From the NCBI RefSeq assembly GCF_006543045.1, contig NZ_RBZW01000055.1, positions 147,526 to 211,525 on the forward strand: a stretch of DNA of 64,000 nt, in the 5' to 3' direction. The notes beneath the pieces are model-generated. The model was not told the origin of the DNA. It saw only the letters and a list, made by a program, of their open reading frames with translations, and ran no database searches. The DNA is from Salinadaptatus halalkaliphilus (GTDB lineage: Archaea > Halobacteriota > Halobacteria > Halobacteriales > Natrialbaceae). Positions 18,349-26,020 of this stretch are shown here, piece by piece; positions within the stretch are counted from its first letter, which is position 1; each line of letters starts with the position of its first letter. The translations under genes were made by a program, and so were the position numbers.

Positions 18349-18850
18349 CGGGCGACAGTGTTCCAGCGAATCCGAGCGTACTCGATACGACTGTCTCTCG
18401 AATTTTGCATATATCGACCAGCTGTGGGTGATTACAGGACTCTCTGGAATCTGTACGGCTCCCGTTGTGCGCGAGGAACTCGAACACGGTGTCGAGGACC
18501 ATCCATATCTCCAGTTAGCACTCGAGACACTCGACGACGAGATTCCAGTCGCACCCATTTCGGAAACAGTCGCCAATAGAGAATCGGTCGTCAGTGCCCG
18601 GCTCGATCCCGGCGAGGCACAGGCGTTCGCTTTGGCGGACACATACGATGGGCGTCTGCTGACCGACGACGGGGACGCCCGGTCGTTTGTCAAAGAACAG
18701 GGCGTGACTGTCGTCGGGTCGGTCGGAGTTCTGTTGGCTGCAATCGATGCAGGGAAGATCGAGGAACCGACCGCCGACGAGTGGCTGTCGACCTGGATCG
18801 ACGAGATCGGCTACTACGTCCCCTATCGAAATATCTCGGACTATCGGTGA
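18345..18850 (+). pseudogene. PIN-domain toxin (DUF3368-like), frameshifted near the N-terminus
   Basis: The ATG at 18345 overlaps the antitoxin stop and reads MTGDSVPANPSVLDTTV, the first PIN strand with its Asp. The frame then goes off into a quick stop. One base shifted, at 18393-18400 (GTCTCTCG), translation continues as LSNFAYIDQLW and runs through EELEHGVE, the acidic LDPGEAQAFALA, LLTDDGDAR and VGSVGVLLAAI to a stop at 18850. Joined, the pieces give a complete DUF3368-like PIN protein of about 168 aa. The slip sits in a TCTCTC run and may be natural inactivation or a sequencing error. Confidence 0.8.
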
Positions 18851-19236
18851 CGAGCGTGACAGCGTTCGAAACGACTGCTCTCTCCAAAACGAGGGCGCCG
18901 ACCACGACGACCATCGACAGGATTCAGTGTTCACGACGAATTGGAGGAGCGAACAGCCCCTCAAGTACGGTAGAAGTAAACGGTCGAGAACGGCTACGGG
19001 TCGATCGGACGGGCCGTCGAAACGGTTTATCGGTGCAGCCACAGGAGGGACGCGGTTAGGTGGACACGGTTTAGCGCAGTCCGTCCCGAGCGGTTCGTGT
19101 TACGACAACTCGAGTGACATTGGGCTGCAACCCTTCGCTGCCCGTCTCGTTCGGTTCGACGACTGTGCCGTCGAGGAACGCGGCAGGGCCGTTCGGTTCG
19201 ACCGACGTTTTTACCCCCGGCGGGACAACTCCGGGT
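18851..19236. other. Intergenic region, 386 bp, without recognised gene
   Basis: No frame with haloarchaeal coding character is seen on either strand. The last 30 bp hold the probable moeA promoter. No MITE copy or RNA gene is visible. Confidence 0.5.
19208..19213 (+). promoter_or_regulatory. Probable TATA box of the moeA fusion gene
   Basis: TTTTTA about 26 bp upstream of the ATG at 19237, in an otherwise GC-rich stretch, consistent with a leaderless transcript. Confidence 0.45.
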
Positions 19237-21183
19237 ATGGACCGCAAGGAATTTCGCGACCTCGCGTCGCCCGAGACGGCACGCGAGGCGATCGAATCGC
19301 TCTCGCTCGAGGGCGGGATCGAACGCGTCCCGCTCGAGGACGCCCGCGGCCGGGTGCTCGTCGCGCGACTGGACGCCGAACTCGACGTACCGGGGTTCGA
19401 TCGAGCGAGTATGGACGGCTACGCGCTTCGGGCGCGGGACACCTTCGGCGCCGACGAGGCAGATCCCGCTCGCCTCGCGGTCGTCGGCGAGGTACACGCC
19501 GGCGAGGAACCCGATGTCGCGCTCGAGGCGGGCGACGCCGTCGAGATTTCGACCGGCGCGGTGATGCCGTCGGGCGCGGACGCGATGGTCCCCGTCGAGC
19601 GGACGGACCGCGTCGAGCGTGGCTCGACGGCCGACGGGAACGGCGGCGCCGTGAGCGACGACGGTGACGCCGTCCTGATCCGCACCTCGGTGGCACCCGG
19701 GGACAACGTCATGTTCGCTGGTGCGGATGTGGCGGCCGGCGAGCGCGCGCTCGGGCCCGGAACGCGGATTACGCCGCGGGACGTCGGCCTTCTCTCTGCG
19801 ATCGGCGTCGACGAGGTGCCGGTCCGTTCGCGGCCGACGGTCGGCATCGTCTCGACCGGCGACGAACTCGTGCGGCCAGGTGAGGATGTCGACAGTGCCC
19901 GCGGCGAGATCTACGATGTCAACAGTTACACCATCGCCGCTGGCGTCGAGGACGCCGGCGGCGAGGCCGTTCTCTATCCACACGCCGGCGACGATCAGGA
20001 CGAGATGGAGCGGGTCCTTCGGGAGGCCGCAAGCGAGTGCGACCTCGTGCTCTCCTCGGGCTCGACCAGCGCAAGCGCGGTCGACGTCATTTACCGAGTC
20101 ATCGAGGAGCAAGGCGAGTTGCTGCTTCACGGCGTCGGCGTCAAGCCGGGCAAACCGATGCTCGTCGGTCGTTTGGAGGAGTCGGCCTACGTCGGCCTGC
20201 CGGGGTATCCCGTCTCGGCGATGATGGTCTTTCGAACGTTCGTCGCGCCGGCGCTTCGCGAGGCCGCCGGCGTCCCCGAACCGGAGACGGCGACCGTCTC
20301 CGGGGAGTTGGCCCGGGAGGTCCGTTCCGAACAGGGTCGTCATCGGTTGCTGCCGGTCGGGCTCGTCGAACGCGGGCCGACGCCGACGGCCGATGGTGGC
20401 CGAAAGGGTGCGGACGAGACCGGCGAGACGCTCGTCTACCCCGTCGACAAAGGCAGCGGCGCGACGACGAGTCTTGCTCACGCCGACGGCGTCGTCGAGG
20501 TACCGGCCGAGACCGACTACCTCGAGGCGGGTGCGTCGCTGTCCGTCTCGTTGTTCTCGCCGGACGTCCGGCCGCCGTCGATCCTGGGCGTCGGCGAGGA
20601 CGATCCGACGCTGAATCGCCTGCTCGACCGACTCACGAACCCGCGCTATCTCTCGGTCGGCTCACGACCCGGCCTGCGCCGGCTTCGCGAGGGAACACCC
20701 GACATCGCGGTCGTCGCCGGCCCGCTCGAGCCCGACGGCGAGGTCGTCGAACTCGGCGACTGGGAGCGCGAGTGGGGGCTGGTCACGCGAGCGGGCAATC
20801 CCGACGATATCGACGGGCTCGCCGATCTGGTCGATCGTGACCTGGGCTTTGTCAACCGGACGACCGACTCCGGGCTCCGGACGAGCCTCGAGCGAGCGCT
20901 TGCAACACTGGCGGACGACCGCGGCGTCGACACCCACGACCTCGTCGACGCGATCGACGGCTTCGACGTCGCGCTTCGGGCCCACGAGAGCCCCGCCCGG
21001 CGTGTCATCGCAGGCGAGGCCGATGTCGCGATCGGGCTTGCCGACACCGCGGACCGCCTCGACCTCGCGTTCGTCCCGCTTGGCACCCAGTCCGTTCGCG
21101 TCCTCGCCAACCCCGATCGGACGGCCAAAGCCGGCGTTTGCGACCTCGAGTCAGCACTCGTGGAGCTCCCTGAGATGCGTTGA
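19237..21183 (+). CDS. moeA: MoeA molybdopterin molybdotransferase fused to a PBP-like (molybdate/LysR-substrate type) domain
   Basis: 648 aa. Residues 1-400 are MoeA: the FDRASMDGYALRA motif, AVEISTGAVMPSGADAMVPVE, the MPT-binding VGIVSTGDELV and SSGSTSAS loops, and GKPMLVG ... GLPGYPVSAMM. MoeA inserts molybdate or tungstate into adenylated molybdopterin. Residues about 440-640 form a periplasmic-binding-protein-like domain (LSVGSRPGLRRLREGTPDIAVVAG ... GFVNRTTDSGLRTSLERAL) without a signal peptide, so it acts in the cytoplasm, perhaps binding the oxyanion. Start at 19237 is supported by the TATA box; upstream in-frame codons lack the acidic bias. Confidence 0.92.
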   Translation: MDRKEFRDLASPETAREAIESLSLEGGIERVPLEDARGRVLVARLDAELDVPGFDRASMDGYALRARDTFGADEADPARLAVVGEVHAGEEPDVALEAGDAVEISTGAVMPSGADAMVPVERTDRVERGSTADGNGGAVSDDGDAVLIRTSVAPGDNVMFAGADVAAGERALGPGTRITPRDVGLLSAIGVDEVPVRSRPTVGIVSTGDELVRPGEDVDSARGEIYDVNSYTIAAGVEDAGGEAVLYPHAGDDQDEMERVLREAASECDLVLSSGSTSASAVDVIYRVIEEQGELLLHGVGVKPGKPMLVGRLEESAYVGLPGYPVSAMMVFRTFVAPALREAAGVPEPETATVSGELAREVRSEQGRHRLLPVGLVERGPTPTADGGRKGADETGETLVYPVDKGSGATTSLAHADGVVEVPAETDYLEAGASLSVSLFSPDVRPPSILGVGEDDPTLNRLLDRLTNPRYLSVGSRPGLRRLREGTPDIAVVAGPLEPDGEVVELGDWEREWGLVTRAGNPDDIDGLADLVDRDLGFVNRTTDSGLRTSLERALATLADDRGVDTHDLVDAIDGFDVALRAHESPARRVIAGEADVAIGLADTADRLDLAFVPLGTQSVRVLANPDRTAKAGVCDLESALVELPEMR

Positions 21184-21198
21184 CACCGCTGCATTTCA

Positions 21199-21306
21199 TA
21201 CTGGCGGACAGAACTATTCGAAGATCGGTCGCGCTCTTGCGGCCGTCGCCCTCGGGAACGGCCCCACATCCGCGACCGACTGCTCACTGACTGCTGTCCG
21301 ACAGTA
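21199..21306 (-). repeat. MITE-B element, copy B1
   Basis: 108 bp with imperfect terminal inverted repeats (TACTGGCGGACAG ... CTGTCCGACAGTA). TCA occurs on both sides (21196-21198, 21307-21309). It contains an internal GC-rich hairpin (GCGGCCGTCGCC...GGGAACGGCC). Orientation is opposite to copies B2 and B3. Confidence 0.8.
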
Positions 21307-21343
21307 TCACTCACCCTGACCGTCAGTCCGTCACGAACAGCGA

Positions 21344-21349
21344 TTTATA
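21344..21349 (+). promoter_or_regulatory. TATA box of the Bat-type regulator gene
   Basis: TTTATA 25-30 bp upstream of the ATG at 21374 is the classic haloarchaeal promoter spacing for a leaderless mRNA. MITE-B copy B1 ends 37 bp upstream of this box. Confidence 0.6.
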
Positions 21350-21373
21350 CACGTCGCTGCTGTACGAGACCTG

Positions 21374-22033
21374 ATGTCGACGATAGCAGAGCTTCGCCTT
21401 CCGGCTACCGAGACGACGCTCGCGACGGCACTCGAGAACGCACCGGCTGCGACGTTCGCACTCGAGTCGTCGGTGTCGAAACCCCATCCCAGTTTCTGGG
21501 TCACCGGCGTCGAGCGCGAGCGGGCGACCGAGGCGTTCGACGCCGATCCATCCGTCGAGCGGGTCGAGTTACTCGTCGAAACCCAGACTCGGCTGCTGTT
21601 CGACGTTCGGTTCGTCGACGGCGACGGCATCCAATCGCTGTACGACCCGCTACTCGTCGACGGCGGCTGCCTCCTCGAGGCCTGGGCGACGAACGACTGG
21701 TGGCAGGTTCGGGCGCGATTCCCCGACCGCGACGCCCTCGTCGCCGCCTACGACCGCCTCGACGACCGCGGGATCACCGCCGACCTCCGGCGGGTCAGCG
21801 ACGGGACCGGCGATCTCGGCCCCGAAACACAACTGACCCCACAGCAACGCGAAGCCCTCGAGGCCGCGCTGAAACACGGCTACTTCGAAATCCCGCGTCG
21901 AATCTCGATGGAGGAACTCGCCGACGAACTCGACATCTCCCACCAGGCGCTCTCCGAGCGATTCCGTCGCGCCTACGAGACGCTCGTCGACGAGGAACTG
22001 CAACCGACCGGCGAACAATCCGTTACTGAGTGA
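21374..22033 (+). CDS. Bacterio-opsin-activator-type HTH transcriptional regulator
   Basis: 219 aa. The C-terminal HTH_10 domain is clear: LTPQQREALEAALKHGYFEIPRRISMEELADELDISHQALSERFRRAYETLV. The N-terminal 150 residues are a Bat-like sensory/regulatory region with alternating strands and no PAS or GAF signature that I can recognise. Haloarchaea have many such regulators; the target is unknown. Its TGA stop (22031-22033) is the left target repeat of MITE-A copy A3. Confidence 0.85.
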   Translation: MSTIAELRLPATETTLATALENAPAATFALESSVSKPHPSFWVTGVERERATEAFDADPSVERVELLVETQTRLLFDVRFVDGDGIQSLYDPLLVDGGCLLEAWATNDWWQVRARFPDRDALVAAYDRLDDRGITADLRRVSDGTGDLGPETQLTPQQREALEAALKHGYFEIPRRISMEELADELDISHQALSERFRRAYETLVDEELQPTGEQSVTE

Positions 22034-22113
22034 TACGGTTTACTGTACGTCATTTCCGGCGCACCCGCCGTCCGGGTCGCGGGTGCGCCGGTACATCGTT
22101 ACAGCAATCCGTA
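22034..22113 (+). repeat. MITE-A element, copy A3, in the stop codon of the Bat-type regulator
   Basis: 80 bp. Left arm TACGGTTTACTGTACGTCAT and right arm ending CAGCAATCCGTA pair as a long imperfect hairpin around GTCCGGGTCG. TGA at 22031-22033 and 22114-22116. The left TGA is the stop codon of the upstream gene. The right junction CCGTATGA creates a new ATG. Confidence 0.88.
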
Positions 22114-22193
22114 TGAGTCATATCCCCGTCTACGAGGCGACAGCGAAGTCCGTGAACCAGTACGCTTTTGGTCGATATTCCCCACTAACTAGT

Positions 22194-22412
22194 ATGGCAC
22201 CTCGAGACGACGCGACGGCTGATATTCGCTTCTACTACGGTATCGGGGCCTTCATGATCGTCGTCTACGGCGGGGCGATCGCCGCTGCGGTGCTGTTGGA
22301 TCTTGCCGTCGTCGATCGTCGACTCGTCCCGCTCACGGTCGGCTTCTTGTTGTTTATGCTCGTCTATTTCGTCTCGATCAGCGTCCAACGTCTCGAACCG
22401 AGCGACGCCTGA
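22194..22412 (+). CDS. Small two-helix membrane protein
   Basis: 72 aa from ATG at 22194 (MAPRDDATADIRFYYG). Two hydrophobic helices, about residues 17-37 (AFMIVVYGGAIAAAVLLDLA) and 45-62 (LTVGFLLFMLVYFVSIS), then a short polar tail. It lies between two MITE-A copies, and its own TGA stop (22410-22412) is the left target repeat of copy A4. No known domain. Confidence 0.7.
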   Translation: MAPRDDATADIRFYYGIGAFMIVVYGGAIAAAVLLDLAVVDRRLVPLTVGFLLFMLVYFVSISVQRLEPSDA

Positions 22413-22505
22413 TACGGTTTGCTGTACGTCAGTTCCGTCGCACCCGCGACCGGCGCCCTCGCGGGACGGTCGCGGGTCAACCGCCACTGACGACGACAGT
22501 CCGTA
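22413..22505 (+). repeat. MITE-A element, diverged and expanded copy A4, in a stop codon
   Basis: 93 bp, left end TACGGTTTGCTGTACGTCAG conserved; the centre is rearranged and longer than in other copies, and the right end GACAGTCCGTA is partly conserved. The left TGA is the stop codon of the small membrane protein; the right flank is GCA, so the duplication has decayed. Confidence 0.7.
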
Positions 22506-22625
22506 GCAGCGCGGTCGCTTCTCGATGGTTCGTTGCCGAGGACATCACCAGCCGAACCCGCTGGCTGCTGGACTCGAGGGCCAGAAATCGGCGGGTACTT
22601 CCCTGCCGATCACCCAGACGAAAGT

Positions 22626-23885
22626 ATGAACGAGGAACTCATCGACAGCGGTAATCTTCCGCTGGCCCGCAAATCCGTCCTGCCGGGCACCGGATTCTTT
22701 CTCCCCGACGATCTCGAGGAGGATCTCGAGGACGAGGAAGCCGCAGCCGCTCTCGAGGGCGCCGAAGTGGCGGTCGTCGCCGATCCCGACGCCGACGGAT
22801 TGGCCTGCGTGGCACTGCTTCGAGCGGCCTACGACGACGTGGCCGTCGTACCCGAACCCGACGAAGAGGACGCGGCACTCGAGGAGGAAGACCTCGAGCG
22901 TGAACCGAGCGACGCGGACGATACGGCGCTCGAAGAACCCGAGCCCACGCCCCACGCCGTCGCCTTGCTGCCGGCCAGTCCCCACGATGTCGAGGACGCC
23001 CTGGCTCGCGTGGCCGAATACGGTGACGAGGGGGTCGATCTCTACGTCTGTGACCTCTGTCCGGACAAGTACGAGTACGTCGAGGACGAACTCGCGGCCG
23101 CACTCGAGACCGCTTCCCGCGTCTCGTGGTACGACCACCACCAGTGGGACGACGAGGTCGCCGCGGCCGTTCGCGAAGCCGGCGTCGACCTCGTCGTCGG
23201 CGATTCCGACGCGGAGTGTAGCGCCGACGTGGTCTATCGCTCGCTCGAGTACGAGTTCGACCCGATCTACGAGGAACTCGCGGCCGTCACGCGAGACCAC
23301 GACCTCTGGCTGCGCGAGGACCCACGCAGCGACGACCTCGCGGATTACGCCTACTGGACCGATCCCGCGGAGTACGTCGAAGTCGTCCGCAAGTACGGCG
23401 CCGATCTGCCCGACTGGGTCGCCGAGTTCATCGCGGAACGACGCATCGAGAAAGAGGCGCTCATCGAGCAGGCGGTCGGTCGCGCGGAACTGCGGGAGGT
23501 CGGCCCCTACACGGTCGGGATCACCTACGGCCGCTGCTCGCAGAACGAGGTCGCCGAAGCGATGCGCGAACAGGGCGCCGACGCTTCCGTGATCGTCAAA
23601 CCCGCCGGCTCGGCGTCGATCCGGGGCACCGACGAGTTCGAACGCTGTCACGAGGTCGCCGGGAAGGTAAACGGCGGCGGCCATCCCAAGGCCGCCGGCT
23701 GCAAGCCCGACATCTACGACGATATGCTCGACTACGCGAATCACTGGACCACCCGCGGCGCGGTGACCAAACGGGTGATCCTCGAGGCGTTCCACGAGGT
23801 CGTCGAGAGCGAGGACGCGGCTGACGGCGACGAGACCGATGGCGACGACCTCGAGGCTGCAGAGTCGACCAAATCTGGAGACTGA
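22626..23885 (+). CDS. DHH/DHHA1 family phosphoesterase
   Basis: 419 aa. N-terminal DHH domain: VVADPDADGLACVALL (DxDxDG), DLCPD, WYDHHQ (the DHH triad) and a later Asp. C-terminal DHHA1 domain ends in the nucleic-acid-binding GGGHPKAAGC loop. The arrangement is that of RecJ-like and NrnA/oligoribonuclease-like enzymes; haloarchaeal RecJ-family proteins have this layout. An acidic insert (EEDAALEEEDLEREPSDADD) separates the first two strands. Start at 22626 is preferred; the in-frame ATG at 22533 lies just after MITE A4. Confidence 0.87.
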   Translation: MNEELIDSGNLPLARKSVLPGTGFFLPDDLEEDLEDEEAAAALEGAEVAVVADPDADGLACVALLRAAYDDVAVVPEPDEEDAALEEEDLEREPSDADDTALEEPEPTPHAVALLPASPHDVEDALARVAEYGDEGVDLYVCDLCPDKYEYVEDELAAALETASRVSWYDHHQWDDEVAAAVREAGVDLVVGDSDAECSADVVYRSLEYEFDPIYEELAAVTRDHDLWLREDPRSDDLADYAYWTDPAEYVEVVRKYGADLPDWVAEFIAERRIEKEALIEQAVGRAELREVGPYTVGITYGRCSQNEVAEAMREQGADASVIVKPAGSASIRGTDEFERCHEVAGKVNGGGHPKAAGCKPDIYDDMLDYANHWTTRGAVTKRVILEAFHEVVESEDAADGDETDGDDLEAAESTKSGD

Positions 23886-23968
23886 CTCGAGGACACCGGC
23901 TGATCGATCAGTGCGAGCAATCGATCGATGTGTGCGTCTTGTGCATACCGACGAAACTATTATTCGGC

Positions 23969-23989
23969 CGTGTGCAGAATATGCACACG
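23969..23989 (+). promoter_or_regulatory. Palindromic operator at the start of toxin-antitoxin module 2
   Basis: CGTGTGCA-gaata-TGCACACG is a perfect 8-bp inverted repeat with a 5-nt spacer, ending 2 bp before the antitoxin ATG at 23992. Related half-sites (TGTGCG, GTGCATA) occur about 30 bp upstream, around 23931-23947. A TATA-like AACTATTATT lies at 23954-23963. An RHH dimer of dimers binding here would block transcription. Confidence 0.65.
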
Positions 23990-23991
23990 TT

Positions 23992-24372
23992 ATGAGCGCG
24001 AGTGACGATCGGCGTCGTGTCCACTTCCAGTCGCCGGCGTATCTCCTCGAACGGTTGGACGCGGTTGCCGACCTCTTCGAGACGGATCGTACCGATCTGC
24101 TCGTGGATGCCATCAGCGAGTATCTCGAGGAGACGGCAGCTGACGATTCGTTTCAGGACCTCGTGGCCCGGAAGTATTACGACGATCAGATCGACGCTGA
24201 GACCGTCTCGGAGCTGCTCGGCCCCGAAACCGCCCAGCGACTTCGGCTGTTGAAGGCCGATCTCGACCGTGAGCCGTTCGATCTCGACGCGCCTGACGAT
24301 GCCGATATCTACGAGGGGGAGACGGACACGGTCGATGCCGAGAACGGATCCGAGGCAGATCCGGATCGATGA
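23992..24372 (+). CDS. Ribbon-helix-helix antitoxin (VapB-like)
   Basis: 126 aa. Residues 8-45 (RRVHFQSPAYLLERLDAVADLFETDRTDLLVDAISEYLEE) are a good RHH domain: a beta strand with basic residues and two helices. The middle helical part and acidic C-terminus (FDLDAPDDADIYEGETDTVD) probably wrap the toxin. It starts at an operator palindrome and overlaps the PIN toxin gene by ATGA. The upstream ORF extension to 23839 is out of the operator logic and rejected. Confidence 0.8.
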   Translation: MSASDDRRRVHFQSPAYLLERLDAVADLFETDRTDLLVDAISEYLEETAADDSFQDLVARKYYDDQIDAETVSELLGPETAQRLRLLKADLDREPFDLDAPDDADIYEGETDTVDAENGSEADPDR

Positions 24373-24944
24373 GTGGTCGGAGACGGCTTCGGACGATCGT
24401 CGCCGATACGAGTGCGCTGGTCAGCCTCGGTGTCGTCAGCGCTGACCCGACGTTCGAGACGGATTCGACACCGGATCCCCTTCGCTTTCTGCTCACGTCG
24501 TGTACGGTGTCCGTGCCGCCGACCGTCGTCTCGGAACTCCGTGCAGTCGCGCAGTACGACGACATTCACGCCGCCGCAGCCACGAACGTCCTCGCCGCGC
24601 GTCCACACTACAGCGTCGTCGATCCCTACGAACGGACGGCGACGCCTGACTCGCGGCCGTCGTTTGGACTCGACGACGGTGAAACGGACGCCATCGTGCT
24701 GGCGAACGCGCTCGAGGCCGACGGCGTTCTCACCGACGAGTTCGGCGGAACAAACTTCGCGCTCGTTCACGCGGCACTCGTCGGTCCGCGTATCGTCCCT
24801 ACCCCACGGCTCGTCTGTGACTACGACCGGAACGGCTACATGGAGACCGAGGCCGTTCGAACGCTTCTCGAGACCATCGGCGACCATCGAAGCTGGGACG
24901 AGAGTCCCTACGTCGCGCAACTGCTGGCGCAGTTGGACGAGTGA
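24369..24944 (+). CDS. PIN-domain ribonuclease toxin (VapC-like)
   Basis: 191 aa, intact. The four PIN acidic positions are visible: Asp in IVADTSALVSL, Glu in PTVVSELRAV, Asp/Glu in GLDDGETDAIVLANAL and Asp in GVLTDE. The family cleaves RNA, often initiator tRNA or rRNA. An unusual C-terminal extension of about 60 residues (RNGYMETEAVRTLLETIGDH ...) follows the core. Its TGA stop is the left target repeat of MITE-A copy A5. Paired with the RHH antitoxin immediately upstream. Confidence 0.82.
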   Translation: MSGRRRLRTIVADTSALVSLGVVSADPTFETDSTPDPLRFLLTSCTVSVPPTVVSELRAVAQYDDIHAAAATNVLAARPHYSVVDPYERTATPDSRPSFGLDDGETDAIVLANALEADGVLTDEFGGTNFALVHAALVGPRIVPTPRLVCDYDRNGYMETEAVRTLLETIGDHRSWDESPYVAQLLAQLDE

Positions 24945-25023
24945 GACGGTCTGCTGTACCGATGTACCGGCGCACCCGCCGCCCGGGTCGCGGGTGCACC
25001 GGAAATGACGTACAGTAAACCGT
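24945..25023 (-). repeat. MITE-A element, copy A5, in the stop codon of the PIN toxin gene
   Basis: 79 bp, inverted orientation: left end GACGGTCTGCTGTA, right end TACAGTAAACCGTA, arms meeting at GCCGCCCGGGTCGC. TGA at 24942-24944 (toxin stop codon) and at 25024-25026. The first base of the left end has mutated from T to G, as in copy A10. Confidence 0.85.
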
Positions 25024-25071
25024 ATGAGAGCTGAGTCCGGTCGGCGCGTCCACTTCTTTCGTTCTATCCGA

Positions 25072-25773
25072 CTACTCCTGGGAGAGCACGTACCGCATGA
25101 CCAGTTGGAGCACGTGGACGAAGACACCGGCGACGGCGATGTAGACGCCGATCGTCTGCAGGCCGATCGAGGCGTCCCGGTCGTCTCTGACCTGCCAGAT
25201 CTCGTAGCCGAGCCGGAGCAAGAACCCGAGGAAGATCAACACGAAGCCGACGAGCAACAGCTGTGCCAGGACGAAACTCCCGACGGCGATGACGACGACG
25301 CCGCCGATGAACGAGACATTCGCGAACCGGCCCCAGTGTTCGAACGTCGTACTCCGTGCGTAGACGTACCCCGAGATCACCGCCGTCACGAGGGCGACGA
25401 CGACCGCCGTCAGGCCGAGAATCTCGAGTTGCAGAGCCGCCGGTGCGACCGCGAGGATGCCGGCGCCGAAGATACCGAACGCGAGTTGCAAGACGAGCAT
25501 CCCGAGGAAAGCGATCCCCATGTCGCCACCCTCGATGCCGCGCTCGGCGACGAGTTCGCCGCCCATAATCGCCGCGCCGTAGACGATCACGCCGATGATC
25601 GGCATCGAAAACAAGGTGGCGTTGATCGCCGCCAGTTGTGGGATCGACGCGAAGACGTACATCACTGCGACGTTGATCGCCATCAGCACGCTCGCGCCCC
25701 CGATGACCTGCACTTCTCGACTCGAGAGCCCGAACCCGCGGTCGGTCTCCTGTGGCGTTTCGAAGGAACTCAT
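25072..25773 (-). CDS. Multi-pass membrane protein, haloarchaeal
   Basis: 233 aa with about seven hydrophobic helices (for example VIGGASVLMAINVAVMYVFA, ATLFSMPIIGVIVYGAAIMG, MGIAFLGMLVLQLAFGIFGA, VVVIAVGSFVLAQLLLVGFV). The short polar N-terminus and seven-helix layout faintly recall Bax-inhibitor-1-like proteins, but no diagnostic motif is certain. No gene neighbours are close enough for an operon. The function is unassigned. Confidence 0.7.
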   Translation of the reverse strand: MSSFETPQETDRGFGLSSREVQVIGGASVLMAINVAVMYVFASIPQLAAINATLFSMPIIGVIVYGAAIMGGELVAERGIEGGDMGIAFLGMLVLQLAFGIFGAGILAVAPAALQLEILGLTAVVVALVTAVISGYVYARSTTFEHWGRFANVSFIGGVVVIAVGSFVLAQLLLVGFVLIFLGFLLRLGYEIWQVRDDRDASIGLQTIGVYIAVAGVFVHVLQLVMRYVLSQE

Positions 25774-25853
25774 TGGGCGACCGTAGCCGATTCCCGCGGA
25801 TAAGCGTACTCCTTACGGTTCTGTCATCACACCGTGTCGGTGCTCGAGACTGA

Positions 25854-25960
25854 TACTGTCGGACAGCAGTCAGTGACACGTCGGTCGCGAATTCGCGGCC
25901 GTCCTTACGGTGACGGCCGCAGTACTGCGACCGATCGTTGAATAGTTCTGTTCAACAGTA
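25854..25960 (+). repeat. MITE-B element, copy B2
   Basis: 107 bp, left end TACTGTCGGACAGCAGTCAG, right end AATAGTTCTGTTCAACAGTA. Internal hairpin GCGGCCGTC...GACGGCCGC. Flanks TGA at 25851-25853 and 25961-25963. It lies 61 bp upstream of the Mrr-like nuclease gene. Confidence 0.85.
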
Positions 25961-26020
25961 TGACGCGAGTGTCGGAGCCGAAAGACTATCGGTATCGAAA
26001 CAGGTACGATACGGTGAGTA

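Noticed and set aside
24309..25127. 272-codon minus-strand ORF over the PIN toxin
   Set aside because: Antisense of a well-supported toxin gene and running through a MITE; no motif.
25072..25773. Firm assignment as Bax-inhibitor-1 family
   Set aside because: Only a seven-helix layout supports it; diagnostic residues could not be confirmed, so it is left as an unassigned membrane protein.
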